DNA of 64,000 nucleotides, taken from the NCBI RefSeq assembly GCF_020166435.1, contig NZ_JAINZP010000001.1, positions 186,001-250,000 of the forward strand, given 5' to 3'. The notes beneath the pieces were generated by a model, which was not told the origin of the DNA, did no database searches, and saw only the letters and a list, made by a program, of their open reading frames with translations. This document shows positions 27,181 through 37,635 of the stretch, one piece after another. Numbering within the stretch: position 1 is the first letter of the stretch; each line of letters opens with the position of its first letter. This stretch comes from Pectobacterium versatile. Lineage in GTDB: Bacteria; Pseudomonadota; Gammaproteobacteria; Enterobacterales; Enterobacteriaceae. The translations under genes were made by a program, and so were the position numbers.

Positions 27181-27586
27181 CTTCAACTTACTCGTTATTT
27201 TTACTTACATTATTGATAGAGCTGCGGACAAAAGAACCGCATGACCGGAGTGAACCGATGGCCTCGTGGCTTATCGCAGGGACGTCAACCTCCCGGTTGT
27301 CGTCTGCATAGAGACGCATGTTTCGGTAGCCTGTGTTTCCTGATGGAAAACAGCGCATTTACTGAGGGAACAGCTTCTGAATTATGTCGCCAGATCTGAT
27401 TCCATTTGCCGGCCAAGCTGCAATCCGCAGCCCGCTAACTGCTTGATTTCACATTACGTCTTACGCCATTGCTGCGTGTGTGCGTCATCAGGCAAATTTA
27501 ATAATTTCGCAATTTCCTCTTGTTTTATCGGAAATCCGCGTGGGAAACGCAAAAGCATTATTCCACTGCTGATACCGTTATAGCAA
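27181..27586 (-). promoter_or_regulatory. rne 5' untranslated leader with candidate promoter
   Basis: No gene lies in this span. Known for E. coli: rne has a leader of about 360 nt whose hairpins are cleaved by RNase E for feedback control. Seen here: a candidate minus-strand promoter TTGCTA (27581-27586), 18-nt spacer, AATAAT (27557-27562), which would give a leader of about 370 nt; and hairpins such as CGTCT-GCATAG-AGACG (27301-27316). The promoter call is inference. Confidence 0.5.
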
Positions 27587-27774
27587 GGTGACTTTGCCTG
27601 TCTGTATAAAGATAGTTCTGTTGTTATCACCAAAACGGACAGGGTTTGATGCTACAGCCCAACTCACCCGCCCATTTACTCGACAATGCAACAATATCTT
27701 CATAAGTCAGACACACAGTTAAGCACAGAAAAAGAAGTGGCGCTATCGGGTTGCTCTATTTAGAATCGCGCATC

Positions 27775-28731
27775 ATGAAAACAGATAATCCTTCAGTACA
27801 ATTTGTGACGATCTCCGCAGATGAAGCGGGGCAGCGCATCGATAATTTTTTGCATACCCACTTAAAGGGTGTGCCTAAAAGCATGGTTTACCGCATCTTG
27901 CGAAAAGGTGAGGTAAGAATAAATAAGAAACGGGTCAAGCCTGAGTACAAATTGCTCGATGGCGATGTCATCCGTATTCCGCCTGTTCGACAGGCAGAAC
28001 GCGATGAAACCCCTGTTTCTGCCAGTCTTGGCAAAGTAGCGGCGTTGGCCGAGTGCATTATTTATGAAGACGACTACCTGTTGGTTCTGAATAAGCCATC
28101 GGGTACAGCCGTGCATGGCGGCAGTGGTCTGAGCTTTGGTGTGATTGAAGGGTTGCGTGCTTTACGCCCGGAAGCGCGTTTTCTGGAGTTAGTACACCGC
28201 CTCGATCGCGATACCTCGGGCGTTTTGCTGGTCGCAAAAAAACGTTCGGCCTTACGTTCTCTGCATGAACAGCTGCGGCTGAAAGGCATGCAAAAAGACT
28301 ATCTGGCATTGGTTCGCGGCCAGTGGCAGTCTCACTGCAAAGTTGTTCAGGCACCGCTGTTGAAAAATATCCTGCAAAGCGGTGAACGTATCGTACGAGT
28401 AAACAGCGACGGTAAACCGTCAGAAACGCGTTTTAAAATTGAAGAACGTTTTGAACACGCGACGCTGGTGCGGGCGAGCCCCGTTACCGGACGTACGCAT
28501 CAAATTCGTGTACACGCCCAGTATGCAGGGCATCCGATAGCATTTGATGACCGTTATGGCGATCGCGAGTTCGATCAGCAACTGGCAGACACAGGTTTAA
28601 AACGTTTGTTCCTGCATGCGCAGGCGCTGCGTTTTGAGCATCCGAACACCGGCGAGACGTTGAGAGTCGAAGCGCCATTGGATAACGGATTGCGCCGCTG
28701 TCTGCAGGTGCTGCGTAAGACAAAATCATAA
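27775..28731 (+). CDS. rluC: 23S rRNA pseudouridine synthase C
   Basis: 318 residues. RluC makes pseudouridine at 23S rRNA positions 955, 2504 and 2580 (E. coli numbering). It has an N-terminal S4 domain (QRIDNFLHTHLKGVPKSMVY), then a RluA-type catalytic domain with the catalytic Asp in ELVHRLDRDTSGVLLVAK and the C-terminal GRTHQIRVHAQYAGHPIAFD. The frame is open upstream to 27751, but the ATG at 27775 matches the E. coli start (MKTETPSV); no strong ribosome-binding site is visible. Divergent from rne, as in other enterobacteria. Confidence 0.95.
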   Translation: MKTDNPSVQFVTISADEAGQRIDNFLHTHLKGVPKSMVYRILRKGEVRINKKRVKPEYKLLDGDVIRIPPVRQAERDETPVSASLGKVAALAECIIYEDDYLLVLNKPSGTAVHGGSGLSFGVIEGLRALRPEARFLELVHRLDRDTSGVLLVAKKRSALRSLHEQLRLKGMQKDYLALVRGQWQSHCKVVQAPLLKNILQSGERIVRVNSDGKPSETRFKIEERFEHATLVRASPVTGRTHQIRVHAQYAGHPIAFDDRYGDREFDQQLADTGLKRLFLHAQALRFEHPNTGETLRVEAPLDNGLRRCLQVLRKTKS

Positions 28732-28763
28732 CGATTCTGTATACCTTATATGCCTTTATCTGT

Positions 28764-28800
28764 CGGGATAGCACTTCATCGTGCTATCCCGATTTATTTT
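28764..28800. terminator. Bidirectional terminator rluC / yceF
   Basis: The stem CGGGATAGCAC / GTGCTATCCCG with a 6-nt loop is followed by ATTTATTTT on the plus strand, between convergent rluC and yceF. Confidence 0.8.
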
Positions 28801-29383
28801 ATACCGTCAATGGATTAATGCCTTCCTTGTGTAGCATCTGCGTTAGTGCGATCAGCGGCAACCCAATGAGTGCATTAGGATCTCGTCCAGATAATCGTTC
28901 AAAAAGGGCAATACCTAATCCTTCGCTTTTAAAGCTACCCGCGCAATTCCACGGCTGCTCTTTCTCCAGATAACCGTTAATTTCTGCTTCCGTTAGCGTG
29001 CGAAAATGCACATCAAATGGTTCCGTGATGCTCTGTATTGACTGGGTTGTGCTATTGAAAAGCGCTAAACCGGTAAAAAAAGAAATGCATTTTCCGCTAG
29101 CCTGCTGCAACTGCCGTGTTGCATTAACCTTATTATGGGGCTTTCCTGTAATGGCGCCCCCCAGTACGCAAACCTGATCGGAACCAATAATCAAATGATT
29201 GGGGTAGTGTGCGGCTAGCGCTCGCGCTTTGCTTTCAGCAAGACGGATCACGAGATCGATAGCTTTTTCGCCAGCGCGAGGGGTTTCATCGATGTCTGGT
29301 GACGCGCAAACAAAGGGGATCGTCAGTTTTTCCAATAAGGCTCGACGATAAGGCGATGTTGAGGCGAGAACAATCTGCTGCAT
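28799..29383 (-). CDS. yceF: Maf-like 7-methyl-GTP pyrophosphatase
   Basis: 194 residues of the Maf/Ham1-like nucleotide pyrophosphatase fold, YceF subgroup, which hydrolyses m7GTP and probably removes modified nucleotides. Motifs: the N-terminal substrate-binding [26 protein letters not shown] with the catalytic Asp, [14 protein letters not shown], and [15 protein letters not shown]. It is divergent from yceD, 140 nt apart, as in E. coli. Confidence 0.93.
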   Translation of the reverse strand: MQQIVLASTSPYRRALLEKLTIPFVCASPDIDETPRAGEKAIDLVIRLAESKARALAAHYPNHLIIGSDQVCVLGGAITGKPHNKVNATRQLQQASGKCISFFTGLALFNSTTQSIQSITEPFDVHFRTLTEAEINGYLEKEQPWNCAGSFKSEGLGIALFERLSGRDPNALIGLPLIALTQMLHKEGINPLTV

Positions 29384-29523
29384 AATTTTTTGATAAACCG
29401 TAGCGTAATGATGAAAGGCATTTTAAACTGTGCGCCGCTCTGGAAGCGAATATTGGTGAAAGGTGGTGCATCACTGCCTTTTTCTTTGACTCTATGTCGT
29501 TACGACGTTAATATGCGCGCCCT

Positions 29524-30048
29524 ATGCAAAAGGTAAAATTACCCTTAACCCTTGATGCGGTCCGCACTGCTCAGAAGCGTTTAGATTACGTTGGTATCTA
29601 TTCAACTGAACAAGTAGAGCGTGTTGCCGAATCAGTGGTGAGTGTGGATAGTGATGTTCAGGCCTCCTTATCTTTCAATATCGATAATCAGCGTCTGGCG
29701 GTGATTGACGGTAACGCTGACGTTACCGTCACTCTGATGTGTCAGCGTTGCGGAAAGCCGTTTGAACATCAAGTCCATGCGACATTTTGTTTCAGCCCGG
29801 TCGTCAATGATGAGCAGGCCGAAGCGTTACCGGAAGCGTATGAGCCGATCGGCGTCGATGGTTTTGGCGAAGTCGATCTGCTGGCAATGATTGAAGATGA
29901 AATTATTCTGATGTTGCCTATCGCCCCGGTGCATGATTCTGAACACTGTGAAGTGTCCGAAGCGGATATGGTATTTGGTCAACTGCCTGCAGAGGCGGAA
30001 AAACCAAATCCATTTGCCGTATTAGCCAGTTTAAAGCATAAGCAATAA
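29524..30048 (+). CDS. yceD: 23S rRNA accumulation protein YceD (DUF177)
   Basis: 174 residues. YceD/DUF177 proteins are co-conserved with rpmF and are needed for normal 23S rRNA accumulation. The CQRCGKPF motif, with two Cys in a zinc-ribbon-like spacing, and the downstream [21 protein letters not shown] block are typical. It is the first gene of the rpmF-plsX-fab cluster: rpmF begins 12 nt after its stop. Confidence 0.94.
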   Translation: MQKVKLPLTLDAVRTAQKRLDYVGIYSTEQVERVAESVVSVDSDVQASLSFNIDNQRLAVIDGNADVTVTLMCQRCGKPFEHQVHATFCFSPVVNDEQAEALPEAYEPIGVDGFGEVDLLAMIEDEIILMLPIAPVHDSEHCEVSEADMVFGQLPAEAEKPNPFAVLASLKHKQ

Positions 30049-30060
30049 GGAGTAAGGTCC

Positions 30061-30231
30061 ATGGCCGTACAACAAAACAAACCTAGCCGTTCCAAACGTG
30101 GTATGCGTCGTTCACATGATGCGTTGACTACCGCTTCTGTATCCGTAGATAAAGTTTCTGGCGAAACTCACCTGCGTCACCACATCACTGCGGATGGTTA
30201 CTACCGCGGTCGCAAGGTCATTGCTAAGTAA
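30061..30231 (+). CDS. rpmF: 50S ribosomal protein L32
   Basis: 56-residue basic ribosomal protein beginning [20 protein letters not shown] and ending [11 protein letters not shown]. The short length, the conserved [11 protein letters not shown] block and the position between yceD and plsX are diagnostic. It is a component of the large ribosomal subunit near the peptidyl-transferase region. AAGGAG precedes the ATG. It is co-transcribed with the fatty-acid genes in E. coli, tying ribosome and membrane synthesis together. Confidence 0.97.
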   Translation: MAVQQNKPSRSKRGMRRSHDALTTASVSVDKVSGETHLRHHITADGYYRGRKVIAK

Positions 30232-30260
30232 TTCTTGCGAATTATTTGCAAGGCAATACC

Positions 30261-31307
30261 TTGACACGCCTAACTCTGGCGTTAGATGCGATGGGCGGGG
30301 ATTTTGGTCCCTGCGTAACAGTGCCTGCTGCATTGCAGGCACTGGCTTCTAATCCAGCTCTCAATTTGTTATTAGTCGGCGATCCTGCTGCGATTACTCC
30401 ATTACTTGCCAAAGGCGATTCTGATTTACTTTCCCGCTTAGAAGTTGTTCCGGCGGAGTCGGTTATTGCTAGTGATGCGAGGCCGTCGCAGGCTATTCGT
30501 GCGAGCCGTGGTACCTCAATGCGCATAGCGCTTGAGTTGATTAAAGACGGCAGGGCACAGGCCTGTGTAAGTGCAGGCAATACGGGTGCGCTTATGGGGC
30601 TGGCAAAGCTCCTGATTAAGCCACTGGAAGGAATTGAGCGCCCCGCGTTGGTGTCAGTATTACCTCACCAGCAACACGGAAAAACAGTCGTGTTGGATCT
30701 GGGAGCGAATGTTGACTGTGACAGCACGATGCTGGTTCAGTTTGCCGTGATGGGCTCAGTGATGGCAGAAGAAGTGCTGGGACTGACAAATCCTCGGGTC
30801 GCGTTGTTGAATATCGGTGAAGAAGAAAGCAAAGGGCTGAGCACTATCCGTGAAGCAGCGGCACAGTTAAAAGAGGCACCATCAATAAATTATATCGGTT
30901 ATCTGGAAGGCAACGATCTGCTGACTGGAAAAACGGATGTGATGGTCTGTGACGGCTTTGTGGGTAATGTCACACTGAAAACGGTGGAAGGCGTGGTAAG
31001 GATGTTCCTATCATTGCTGAAATCTCCAGCTTCAGGCCTAGGGCAAAAACAAAAACGATCCTGGTGGTTGAAATGGCTAGGACGTTTGCTACAAAAACGC
31101 TTATCAAAGCGTTTCGGTCATTTGAATCCCGATCAATATAATGGCGCATGCCTGCTAGGGTTACGGGGAACTGTAATCAAAAGCCATGGTGCAGCAAACC
31201 AGAGAGCGTTTGCGGTTGCTATTGAACAGGCAATGCAGACGGTACGGAGGCAGCTTCCTGAGCGGATTGCCGCCCGTCTAGAAGCGGTATTACCCAAGAG
31301 TGATTAA
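30261..31307 (+). CDS. plsX: Phosphate acyltransferase
   Basis: 348-residue peripheral membrane enzyme converting acyl-ACP and phosphate to acyl-phosphate for phospholipid synthesis. Blocks [56 protein letters not shown] and [15 protein letters not shown] are typical. Start choice: E. coli PlsX begins MTRLTLALD, which corresponds to a TTG at 30261 with AAGG 8 nt upstream; a further in-frame TTG lies at 30246. No ATG start is available in the right place. Confidence 0.95.
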   Translation: MTRLTLALDAMGGDFGPCVTVPAALQALASNPALNLLLVGDPAAITPLLAKGDSDLLSRLEVVPAESVIASDARPSQAIRASRGTSMRIALELIKDGRAQACVSAGNTGALMGLAKLLIKPLEGIERPALVSVLPHQQHGKTVVLDLGANVDCDSTMLVQFAVMGSVMAEEVLGLTNPRVALLNIGEEESKGLSTIREAAAQLKEAPSINYIGYLEGNDLLTGKTDVMVCDGFVGNVTLKTVEGVVRMFLSLLKSPASGLGQKQKRSWWLKWLGRLLQKRLSKRFGHLNPDQYNGACLLGLRGTVIKSHGAANQRAFAVAIEQAMQTVRRQLPERIAARLEAVLPKSD

Positions 31308-31313
31308 GCGTAC

Positions 31314-32267
31314 ATGTATACAAAAATAATCGGAACGGGCAGCTACCTGCCTGAAGAAATCAGGACGAACGCTGATTTAGAAAAGATGGTGGAAACGACG
31401 GACGAATGGATCGTCACACGTACTGGAATCCGTGAGCGCCGTATTGCTGCGCCGGATGAAAACGTGGCGACCATGGGATACCGTGCCGCGCAAAAAGCAC
31501 TGGAAATGGCGAATGTCGATCCTTCTGAAATCGGTCTTCTGATTGTTGCTACAACATCATCAAGCCATGCTTTCCCTAGCTCAGCCTGTCAGGTTCAGCA
31601 ACTGCTAGGGATCAAAGACACGATCGCCTTCGATCTGGCCGCTGCGTGTGCAGGTTTTACCTACGCGCTGAGCGTTGCCGATCAATACGTTAAAAGTGGT
31701 GCGGTGAAATACGCACTGGTGATCGGTTCTGATACGTTGTCTCGGACATTGGATCCTGAAGATCGCGGCACGCTGATTCTGTTCGGTGATGGTGCGGGTG
31801 CCGTCCTGTTAACGACGTCAGAGCAACCGGGTATTCTTTCTACCCATCTGCATGCCGATGGCCGTTATGGTGAGCTGCTGACGTTGCCACATCAGGATCG
31901 TAATCATACTGATACGCCTGCTTACCTGACGATGGCGGGTAATGAAGTCTTTAAAGTGGCAGTGACTGAACTGGCACACATCGTTGAAGAAACGCTGCAA
32001 GCGGCTCAATTGGATAAAAGTGAATTAGACTGGCTGGTGCCTCATCAGGCTAACCTGCGCATCATCAGCGCCACTGCGAAAAAGTTAGGTATGGGGATGG
32101 ATAAGGTGGTTGTGACGCTAGATCGTCATGGTAATACCTCCGCCGCCTCTGTGCCTTCAGCGCTTGATGAAGCGGTGCGCGATGGGCGAATTAAACCAGG
32201 GCAACTGGTGCTGCTTGAAGCTTTCGGTGGCGGCTTTACTTGGGGTTCCGCGCTGGTTCGTTTTTAA
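31314..32267 (+). CDS. fabH: 3-oxoacyl-ACP synthase III
   Basis: 317 residues. FabH starts each fatty-acid chain by condensing acetyl-CoA with malonyl-ACP. The thiolase-fold catalytic triad is visible: C112 in [14 protein letters not shown], His in VPHQANLRI (about 244) and Asn in [10 protein letters not shown] (about 274). It starts 6 nt after plsX and is followed 17 nt later by fabD. Confidence 0.97.
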   Translation: MYTKIIGTGSYLPEEIRTNADLEKMVETTDEWIVTRTGIRERRIAAPDENVATMGYRAAQKALEMANVDPSEIGLLIVATTSSSHAFPSSACQVQQLLGIKDTIAFDLAAACAGFTYALSVADQYVKSGAVKYALVIGSDTLSRTLDPEDRGTLILFGDGAGAVLLTTSEQPGILSTHLHADGRYGELLTLPHQDRNHTDTPAYLTMAGNEVFKVAVTELAHIVEETLQAAQLDKSELDWLVPHQANLRIISATAKKLGMGMDKVVVTLDRHGNTSAASVPSALDEAVRDGRIKPGQLVLLEAFGGGFTWGSALVRF

Positions 32268-32284
32268 TTAAACAGGATTGTGAT

Positions 32285-33214
32285 ATGACGCAATTTGCAA
32301 TGGTGTTCCCAGGTCAGGGATCGCAGACGGTAGGGATGTTAGCTGAACTTGCTGCAGAATACCCGATCGTCACTGAAACGTTTGCTCAGGCTTCTGAAGC
32401 GTTAGGTTATGACTTGTGGCAGCTTACCCAGCAAGGGCCGGCTGAAGAGTTGAATAAAACCTGGCAGACGCAGCCTGCGTTACTGACCGCTTCTGTTGCT
32501 ATCTGGCGTGCTTGGCAGCAGCAGGGCGGAAAAACACCTGCCCTGATGTCTGGTCATAGCCTTGGTGAGTATTCGGCACTGGTTTGTGCTGGTGTTCTGG
32601 ATTTCCAACAGGCTGTTCGTCTGGTTGAATTGCGTGGCAAACTGATGCAGGAAGCGGTGCCGGAAGGCACGGGTGCGATGTATGCCATTATCGGGCTTGA
32701 TAACGATGCCATTGCTAAAGCGTGTGAAGAATCCGCGCAGGGGCAGGTGGTGTCTCCGGTAAATTTCAACTCACCGGGTCAGGTGGTGATCGCGGGCAAT
32801 AAAGACGCCGTTGAGCGTGCTGGTGCTGCGTGTAAAGCGGCGGGTGCGAAGCGTGCGCTGCCGCTGCCTGTCAGCGTACCGTCACACTGTGCGCTGATGG
32901 AGCCAGCAGCAAAGAAACTCGCCGTTGCGCTGGAATCCGTGACGTTTAATTCTCCGGTCATTCCCGTTGTGAATAATGTTGATGCTCGCATCGAAATCAC
33001 GCCGGAAGCCATTCGCGATGCGCTGGTGCGCCAGCTTCATTGCCCAGTGCGCTGGACTGACTGTGTTGAATTTATGGCTTCTCAGGGCATTGAGTCGCTG
33101 CTAGAAGTCGGGCCGGGTAAAGTATTGACTGGCTTAACCAAACGAATCGTCGATACCCTGACAGCAGCTGCGGTGAACGATCCTGCTTCTCTATCAGCGG
33201 CGATTGAGAAATAA
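32285..33214 (+). CDS. fabD: Malonyl-CoA:ACP transacylase
   Basis: 309 residues. FabD transfers malonyl from CoA to ACP. The nucleophile S92 lies in the GHSLGE elbow, the substrate Arg in LRGKLMQEAVP and the catalytic His in VSVPSHCALMEP. The frame opens within the end of fabH (32240), but CAGGA and homology (MTQFAMVFPGQGSQ) fix the ATG at 32285. Member of the fab operon. Confidence 0.97.
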   Translation: MTQFAMVFPGQGSQTVGMLAELAAEYPIVTETFAQASEALGYDLWQLTQQGPAEELNKTWQTQPALLTASVAIWRAWQQQGGKTPALMSGHSLGEYSALVCAGVLDFQQAVRLVELRGKLMQEAVPEGTGAMYAIIGLDNDAIAKACEESAQGQVVSPVNFNSPGQVVIAGNKDAVERAGAACKAAGAKRALPLPVSVPSHCALMEPAAKKLAVALESVTFNSPVIPVVNNVDARIEITPEAIRDALVRQLHCPVRWTDCVEFMASQGIESLLEVGPGKVLTGLTKRIVDTLTAAAVNDPASLSAAIEK

Positions 33215-33228
33215 GAACGGAGAAGACA

Positions 33229-33963
33229 ATGAGTTTTGAGGGGAAAATTGCACTGGTTACCGGTGCAAGCCGTGGTATTGGGCGTGCCATCGCCGAGACG
33301 TTGGTTGCCCACGGGGCAAAAGTCATTGGTACCGCAACCAGCGAAAAAGGTGCTGAAGCAATTAGCGGCTGGCTGGGTGAGAACGGTAAAGGTTATATGC
33401 TGAATGTTGTTGATGCAGCATCAGTAGAAAGCGTATTAGCAGAAATTCGCGCAGAATTCGGGGAAATTGATATTCTTATCAATAATGCGGGTATCACCCG
33501 TGATAACCTGCTGATGCGTATGAAAGATGATGAATGGCACGATATTCTGGATACCAATTTAACGTCGGTATTCCGCATGTCTAAAGCAGTGATGCGTGCC
33601 ATGATGAAGAAACGTTTTGGCCGGATCATTACCATCGGTTCTGTTGTGGGAACGATGGGCAATGCAGGACAAGCTAACTACGCGGCAGCGAAGGCGGGAC
33701 TGATTGGCTTCAGTAAATCCCTCGCGCGTGAAGTGGCTTCTCGTGGTATTACGGTCAACGTAGTCGCGCCTGGTTTTATCGAAACAGATATGACTCAGGC
33801 ATTGACAGAAGAACAGCGAGCAGGCATTTTGACGTCGGTTCCAGCTAACCGACTCGGTGATGCGAAAGAAATCGCCAGTGCTGTTGTATTTTTAGCCTCT
33901 GATGAAGCTGCTTACATTACTGGCGAAACATTGCATGTCAATGGCGGCATGTATATGATCTAA
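33229..33963 (+). CDS. fabG: 3-oxoacyl-ACP reductase
   Basis: 244-residue NADPH-dependent SDR that reduces 3-oxoacyl-ACP in each elongation cycle. Cofactor motif TGASRGIG (11-18), NNAG (86-89), and catalytic S138, Y151 and K155 (GSVVGTMGNAGQANYAAAKAG). It is 14 nt downstream of fabD with a purine-rich ribosome-binding site. Confidence 0.97.
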   Translation: MSFEGKIALVTGASRGIGRAIAETLVAHGAKVIGTATSEKGAEAISGWLGENGKGYMLNVVDAASVESVLAEIRAEFGEIDILINNAGITRDNLLMRMKDDEWHDILDTNLTSVFRMSKAVMRAMMKKRFGRIITIGSVVGTMGNAGQANYAAAKAGLIGFSKSLAREVASRGITVNVVAPGFIETDMTQALTEEQRAGILTSVPANRLGDAKEIASAVVFLASDEAAYITGETLHVNGGMYMI

Positions 33964-34041
33964 AAAGCTCGAAAACTATTTGCATTATTTGCGGTGATAA
34001 CCGCAAAATAGCACAAAATCGTGGTTCAATCGGCCGAGATT

Positions 34042-34070
34042 TTGTTGCATCTTTTCAAACATTTTATACA
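34042..34070 (+). promoter_or_regulatory. acpP promoter
   Basis: TTGTTG (34042-34047), 17-nt spacer, TATACA (34065-34070) upstream of acpP. The leader that follows contains a short TCGC-GAAA-GCGA hairpin. This gives acpP its own strong promoter inside the fab cluster, as known in E. coli. Confidence 0.7.
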
Positions 34071-34117
34071 CTACGAAAACCATCGCGAAAGCGAGTTTTG
34101 ATAGGAAATTTAAGAGT

Positions 34118-34354
34118 ATGAGCACTATCGAAGAACGCGTTAAGAAAATCATCGTTGAACAGCTTGGCGTTAAGCAGGAAGAAGTCGTAAACAATGCTTC
34201 TTTCGTTGATGACCTCGGCGCTGATTCTCTTGACACTGTTGAGCTGGTAATGGCTCTGGAAGAAGAATTTGATACTGAGATTCCAGACGAAGAAGCTGAA
34301 AAAATCACGACTGTTCAAGCAGCCATTGATTTCATTCAGGCTAACCAGCAGTAA
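34118..34354 (+). CDS. acpP: Acyl carrier protein
   Basis: 78-residue acidic four-helix protein that carries growing acyl chains on 4'-phosphopantetheine attached to S37 in [10 protein letters not shown]. Sequence is nearly invariant among enterobacteria. It lies 154 nt after fabG, with its own promoter, and a terminator separates it from fabF. It also serves OpgH in the same window as cofactor (known for E. coli). Confidence 0.98.
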   Translation: MSTIEERVKKIIVEQLGVKQEEVVNNASFVDDLGADSLDTVELVMALEEEFDTEIPDEEAEKITTVQAAIDFIQANQQ

Positions 34355-34365
34355 GCGAACATATC

Positions 34366-34397
34366 TAGGCGGTCATTCGACCGCCTAAGTTTTTTTG
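34366..34397 (+). terminator. Terminator between acpP and fabF
   Basis: The stem TAGGCGGTC / GACCGCCTA with loop ATTC, then AGTTTTTTT. It explains excess acpP mRNA over fabF and implies partial read-through or a separate fabF promoter. Confidence 0.85.
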
Positions 34398-34434
34398 TCC
34401 CGCAGTGTCTTTTTTCCCTCCCTGGAGGATAAGC

Positions 34435-35676
34435 GTGTCTAAGCGTCGAGTAGTTGTGACCGGACTGGGCATGTTATCTCCTGTCGGCAATACAGTTGAG
34501 TCTACCTGGAATGCTCTTCTTGCCGGTCAGAGTGGTATCAGCCTGATCGACCATTTCGATACTAGTGCCTACGCAACGCGTTTTGCTGGCTTAGTAAAGG
34601 ATTTTAATTCTGAGGAATTCATTTCGCGTAAAGAAGCTCGCAAAATGGATGCCTTTATTCAATACGGTGTTGCTGCTGGCGTTCAGGCCATGCAGGATTC
34701 CGGTTTGGAAGTAACGGAAGAGAACGCCCCGCGTATCGGTGCGGCTATTGGTTCCGGCATCGGCGGTCTGGGTCTTATTGAAGAGAACCACACTGCGCTG
34801 GTGAACGGTGGCCCGCGTAAAATCAGCCCGTTCTTCGTGCCGTCAACCATCGTCAATATGGTGGCTGGGCATCTTACCATCATGTACGGACTGCGTGGCC
34901 CGAGCATCTCTATCGCTACGGCCTGTACGTCTGGCGTGCACAATATTGGTCAGGCCGCTCGCATTATTGCTTACAACGATGCGGATGTGATGTTGGCCGG
35001 TGGTGCAGAAAAAGCCAGTACGCCATTGGGCGTCGGTGGATTCGGTGCCGCTCGTGCGTTGTCTACGCGCAATGACGATCCTCAGGCGGCAAGCCGTCCG
35101 TGGGATAAAGACCGTGATGGCTTTGTACTAGGTGACGGTGCTGGCCTCATGGTGCTGGAAGAGTATGAGCACGCGAAAAAGCGCGGCGCGAAAATCTATG
35201 CAGAAATTGTTGGATTTGGCATGAGCAGCGACGCGTATCATATGACGTCTCCGCCGGAGAACGGTTCTGGGGCTGCGCTTGCGATGGAAAACGCGCTGCG
35301 TGACGCGGGTCTGGCAACGAGCCAGATCGGTTATATCAACGCGCATGGCACCTCTACGCCTGCGGGTGATAAAGCTGAAACGCAGGCAGTGAAATCCGTA
35401 TTTGGTGCAGATGCTAGCAGTGTGATGGTGAGCTCGACAAAATCCATGACGGGTCACTTGCTCGGTGCGGCAGGTGCGGTAGAGTCTATTTTCAGTATTC
35501 TTGCTCTGCGCGATCAGTCTGTTCCGCCAACGCTCAATCTGGACAATCCAGATGAAGGCTGCGATCTGGATTTTGTGCCTCATGAGGCGCGTCAGGTCAG
35601 CAACCTGGAATACGTGCTCTGCAACTCTTTCGGCTTCGGTGGAACCAACGGTTCTCTGATCTTCCGTAAAGTTTGA
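34435..35676 (+). CDS. fabF: 3-oxoacyl-ACP synthase II
   Basis: 413-residue KAS II elongation enzyme, notable for temperature control of membrane unsaturation. Catalytic C164 in [11 protein letters not shown], His residues in [11 protein letters not shown] and [12 protein letters not shown] (about 304 and 341). The start is GTG at 34435 with GGAGG upstream, matching E. coli FabF (also GTG); an in-frame ATG upstream (34405) lies inside the terminator region and is rejected. Confidence 0.96.
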   Translation: MSKRRVVVTGLGMLSPVGNTVESTWNALLAGQSGISLIDHFDTSAYATRFAGLVKDFNSEEFISRKEARKMDAFIQYGVAAGVQAMQDSGLEVTEENAPRIGAAIGSGIGGLGLIEENHTALVNGGPRKISPFFVPSTIVNMVAGHLTIMYGLRGPSISIATACTSGVHNIGQAARIIAYNDADVMLAGGAEKASTPLGVGGFGAARALSTRNDDPQAASRPWDKDRDGFVLGDGAGLMVLEEYEHAKKRGAKIYAEIVGFGMSSDAYHMTSPPENGSGAALAMENALRDAGLATSQIGYINAHGTSTPAGDKAETQAVKSVFGADASSVMVSSTKSMTGHLLGAAGAVESIFSILALRDQSVPPTLNLDNPDEGCDLDFVPHEARQVSNLEYVLCNSFGFGGTNGSLIFRKV

Positions 35677-35694
35677 TTGCGATAGCGTTTTAAA

Positions 35695-35721
35695 AAAACC
35701 CGGTCTCCGGGTTTTTTTTTG
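35695..35721 (+). terminator. Terminator after fabF
   Basis: AACCCGG-TCT-CCGGGTT stem followed by a run of Ts. Confidence 0.85.
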
Positions 35722-35803
35722 CCTGCATAAAATCAGACACACCTGCTTGTCTGCAACGCCGCTTTGCTGGCAAGCTGACGACGATGAATGATGCGGAGCT
35801 TAT

Positions 35804-36601
35804 ATGCTGTGGATTAATGGTCAGTTACAGGAACAGCTTTCGGTACTCGATCGGGGTACACAGTATGGTGACGGCTGTTTTACGACAGCCAGAGTATGCG
35901 AGAGCGAGATTGTCTGGCTTGATCGACACGTCGCGCGTCTGCAAGAGGCTGCTACGCGCTTGTTATTCCCGACGCTTGATTGGGAAAGTTTGATCGCTGA
36001 AATGAAGCAGGCTGCGCTGGGGCGGGCGGACGGTGTAGTGAAAGTGATGCTAACGCGGGGTGTCGGCGGGCGTGGTTATAGTGCCCAAGGCTGTGCGCAG
36101 CCAACCCGAGTCGTCATGCAGGTAAGCTATCCTGCGCACTATGCCGGCTGGCGTGAGCAGGGTATTAGCCTGAATCTCAGCCCGGTGGCGCTAGCTAAAA
36201 ACCCGCTGTTGGCGGGAATAAAGCATCTGAATCGGCTCGAACAAGTGCTGATTCGTGCGCATCTTGACCAGACCTTAGCCGATGAGACCCTCGTGCTTGA
36301 CACCTCTGGTGCGCTAGTGGAATGCTGTGCCGCGAATTTATTCTGGCGTAAAGGACATCGGGTTTATACGCCAGATTTATCCGAGTCAGGTGTGGATGGC
36401 GTTGCCCGGCAGCATATTATTGCTTTGCTGGCAGATTCTGATTTCGAGCTACAGATCGTCAGCGAATCCCTGACCGCACTGTCTGATGCGGATGAAGTGC
36501 TGATTTGTAATGCATTAATGCCGATCGTCCCTGTAAATCAGGCGCACATCTGGCGTTATCACTCCCGAGAGCTTTATCAATTCCTAAGTCCTGACTGCTA
36601 G
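35804..36601 (+). CDS. pabC: Aminodeoxychorismate lyase
   Basis: 265-residue PLP fold-type IV enzyme that makes 4-aminobenzoate from aminodeoxychorismate for folate synthesis. The PLP Lys is K140 in GIKHLNRLEQV; DRGTQYGDGCF and the ALVECCAANLFW block are typical of the family. It begins the pabC-mltG-tmk-holB-ycfH run, with a 14-nt gap to mltG. Confidence 0.94.
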   Translation: MLWINGQLQEQLSVLDRGTQYGDGCFTTARVCESEIVWLDRHVARLQEAATRLLFPTLDWESLIAEMKQAALGRADGVVKVMLTRGVGGRGYSAQGCAQPTRVVMQVSYPAHYAGWREQGISLNLSPVALAKNPLLAGIKHLNRLEQVLIRAHLDQTLADETLVLDTSGALVECCAANLFWRKGHRVYTPDLSESGVDGVARQHIIALLADSDFELQIVSESLTALSDADEVLICNALMPIVPVNQAHIWRYHSRELYQFLSPDC

Positions 36602-36615
36602 TAGATGGTTGATTT

Positions 36616-37635
36616 ATGAAGAAAAAGAAAATTGGTTTGCTGATTATCGCTGCTGTTGTACTCATGTTGCTGGTTGCGTGGCAGAAAATGCAGCGTTTTG
36701 CGGATTCTCCATTGGCTATCGAAAAGGAAGCTATCTTTACGCTTCCTGCCGGTACGGGAAGGGAAGGGCTGGAAACGCTGCTTCTCGATCAGAAAATCAT
36801 TACTGATGACACATTTTTTCCGTGGCTGCTACGTTTTGAACCTGAGTTGGCAAAATTCAAAGCGGGTACGTATAGATTTACTTCGGGCATGACCGTGCGC
36901 GAGATGCTGGCGTTGTTGTCCAGCGGAAAAGAAGCGCAATTCTCCATCCGTTTTGTCGAAGGCTCACGCTTGAAAGAGTGGCTCGTCACGCTGCAACAAG
37001 CGCCTTACATCAAGCATTCACTGGCCGATAAAACCGAACAGGACGTTGCCACCCAGTTGGAAATCAAAGATAAGACGAACCCAGAAGGCTGGTTTTATCC
37101 TGATACTTACTCATACACGGCCGGTACGAGCGATAGTGCTTTGTTACAGCGTGCGCATCAGCGTATGAAAAAAACGGTGGATGAGGTATGGAAAGGGCGA
37201 GAAGAAGGATTACCGTATAAGACACAGGATGAATTGCTGACGATGGCGTCAATCATTGAAAAAGAAACGGCGATCAATGAAGAGCGTACTCAGGTTGCTT
37301 CCGTTTTTGTCAATCGCTTACGGCTTGGTATGCGCTTGCAGACTGACCCCACGGTGATTTATGGCATGGGTGATGACTATAAAGGCGTGATAACCCGTAA
37401 AGCATTAGACACGCCGACGCCTTACAATACGTATGTCATTTCCGGCCTGCCGCCGACGCCAATCGCGATGCCGGGGAAAGCCTCATTGGATGCGGCTGCG
37501 CACCCAGCCAAAACGTCGTACCTGTATTTTGTGGCGGATGGAAAAGGCGGACACAGTTTTACCACTAACCTTGCAGACCATAATCGTGCTGTGAGGGTAT
37601 ACCGCTCAGCGTTAAAGGAACGGGATGAACAGTAA
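36616..37635 (+). CDS. mltG: Endolytic murein transglycosylase
   Basis: 339 residues, inner-membrane anchored by one N-terminal TM ([18 protein letters not shown]). MltG cleaves nascent glycan strands and sets their length. A LysM-like subdomain is followed by the YceG catalytic domain with the essential Glu in [10 protein letters not shown] and conserved [20 protein letters not shown] and [12 protein letters not shown]. The stop overlaps tmk by 11 nt. Confidence 0.95.
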   Translation: MKKKKIGLLIIAAVVLMLLVAWQKMQRFADSPLAIEKEAIFTLPAGTGREGLETLLLDQKIITDDTFFPWLLRFEPELAKFKAGTYRFTSGMTVREMLALLSSGKEAQFSIRFVEGSRLKEWLVTLQQAPYIKHSLADKTEQDVATQLEIKDKTNPEGWFYPDTYSYTAGTSDSALLQRAHQRMKKTVDEVWKGREEGLPYKTQDELLTMASIIEKETAINEERTQVASVFVNRLRLGMRLQTDPTVIYGMGDDYKGVITRKALDTPTPYNTYVISGLPPTPIAMPGKASLDAAAHPAKTSYLYFVADGKGGHSFTTNLADHNRAVRVYRSALKERDEQ

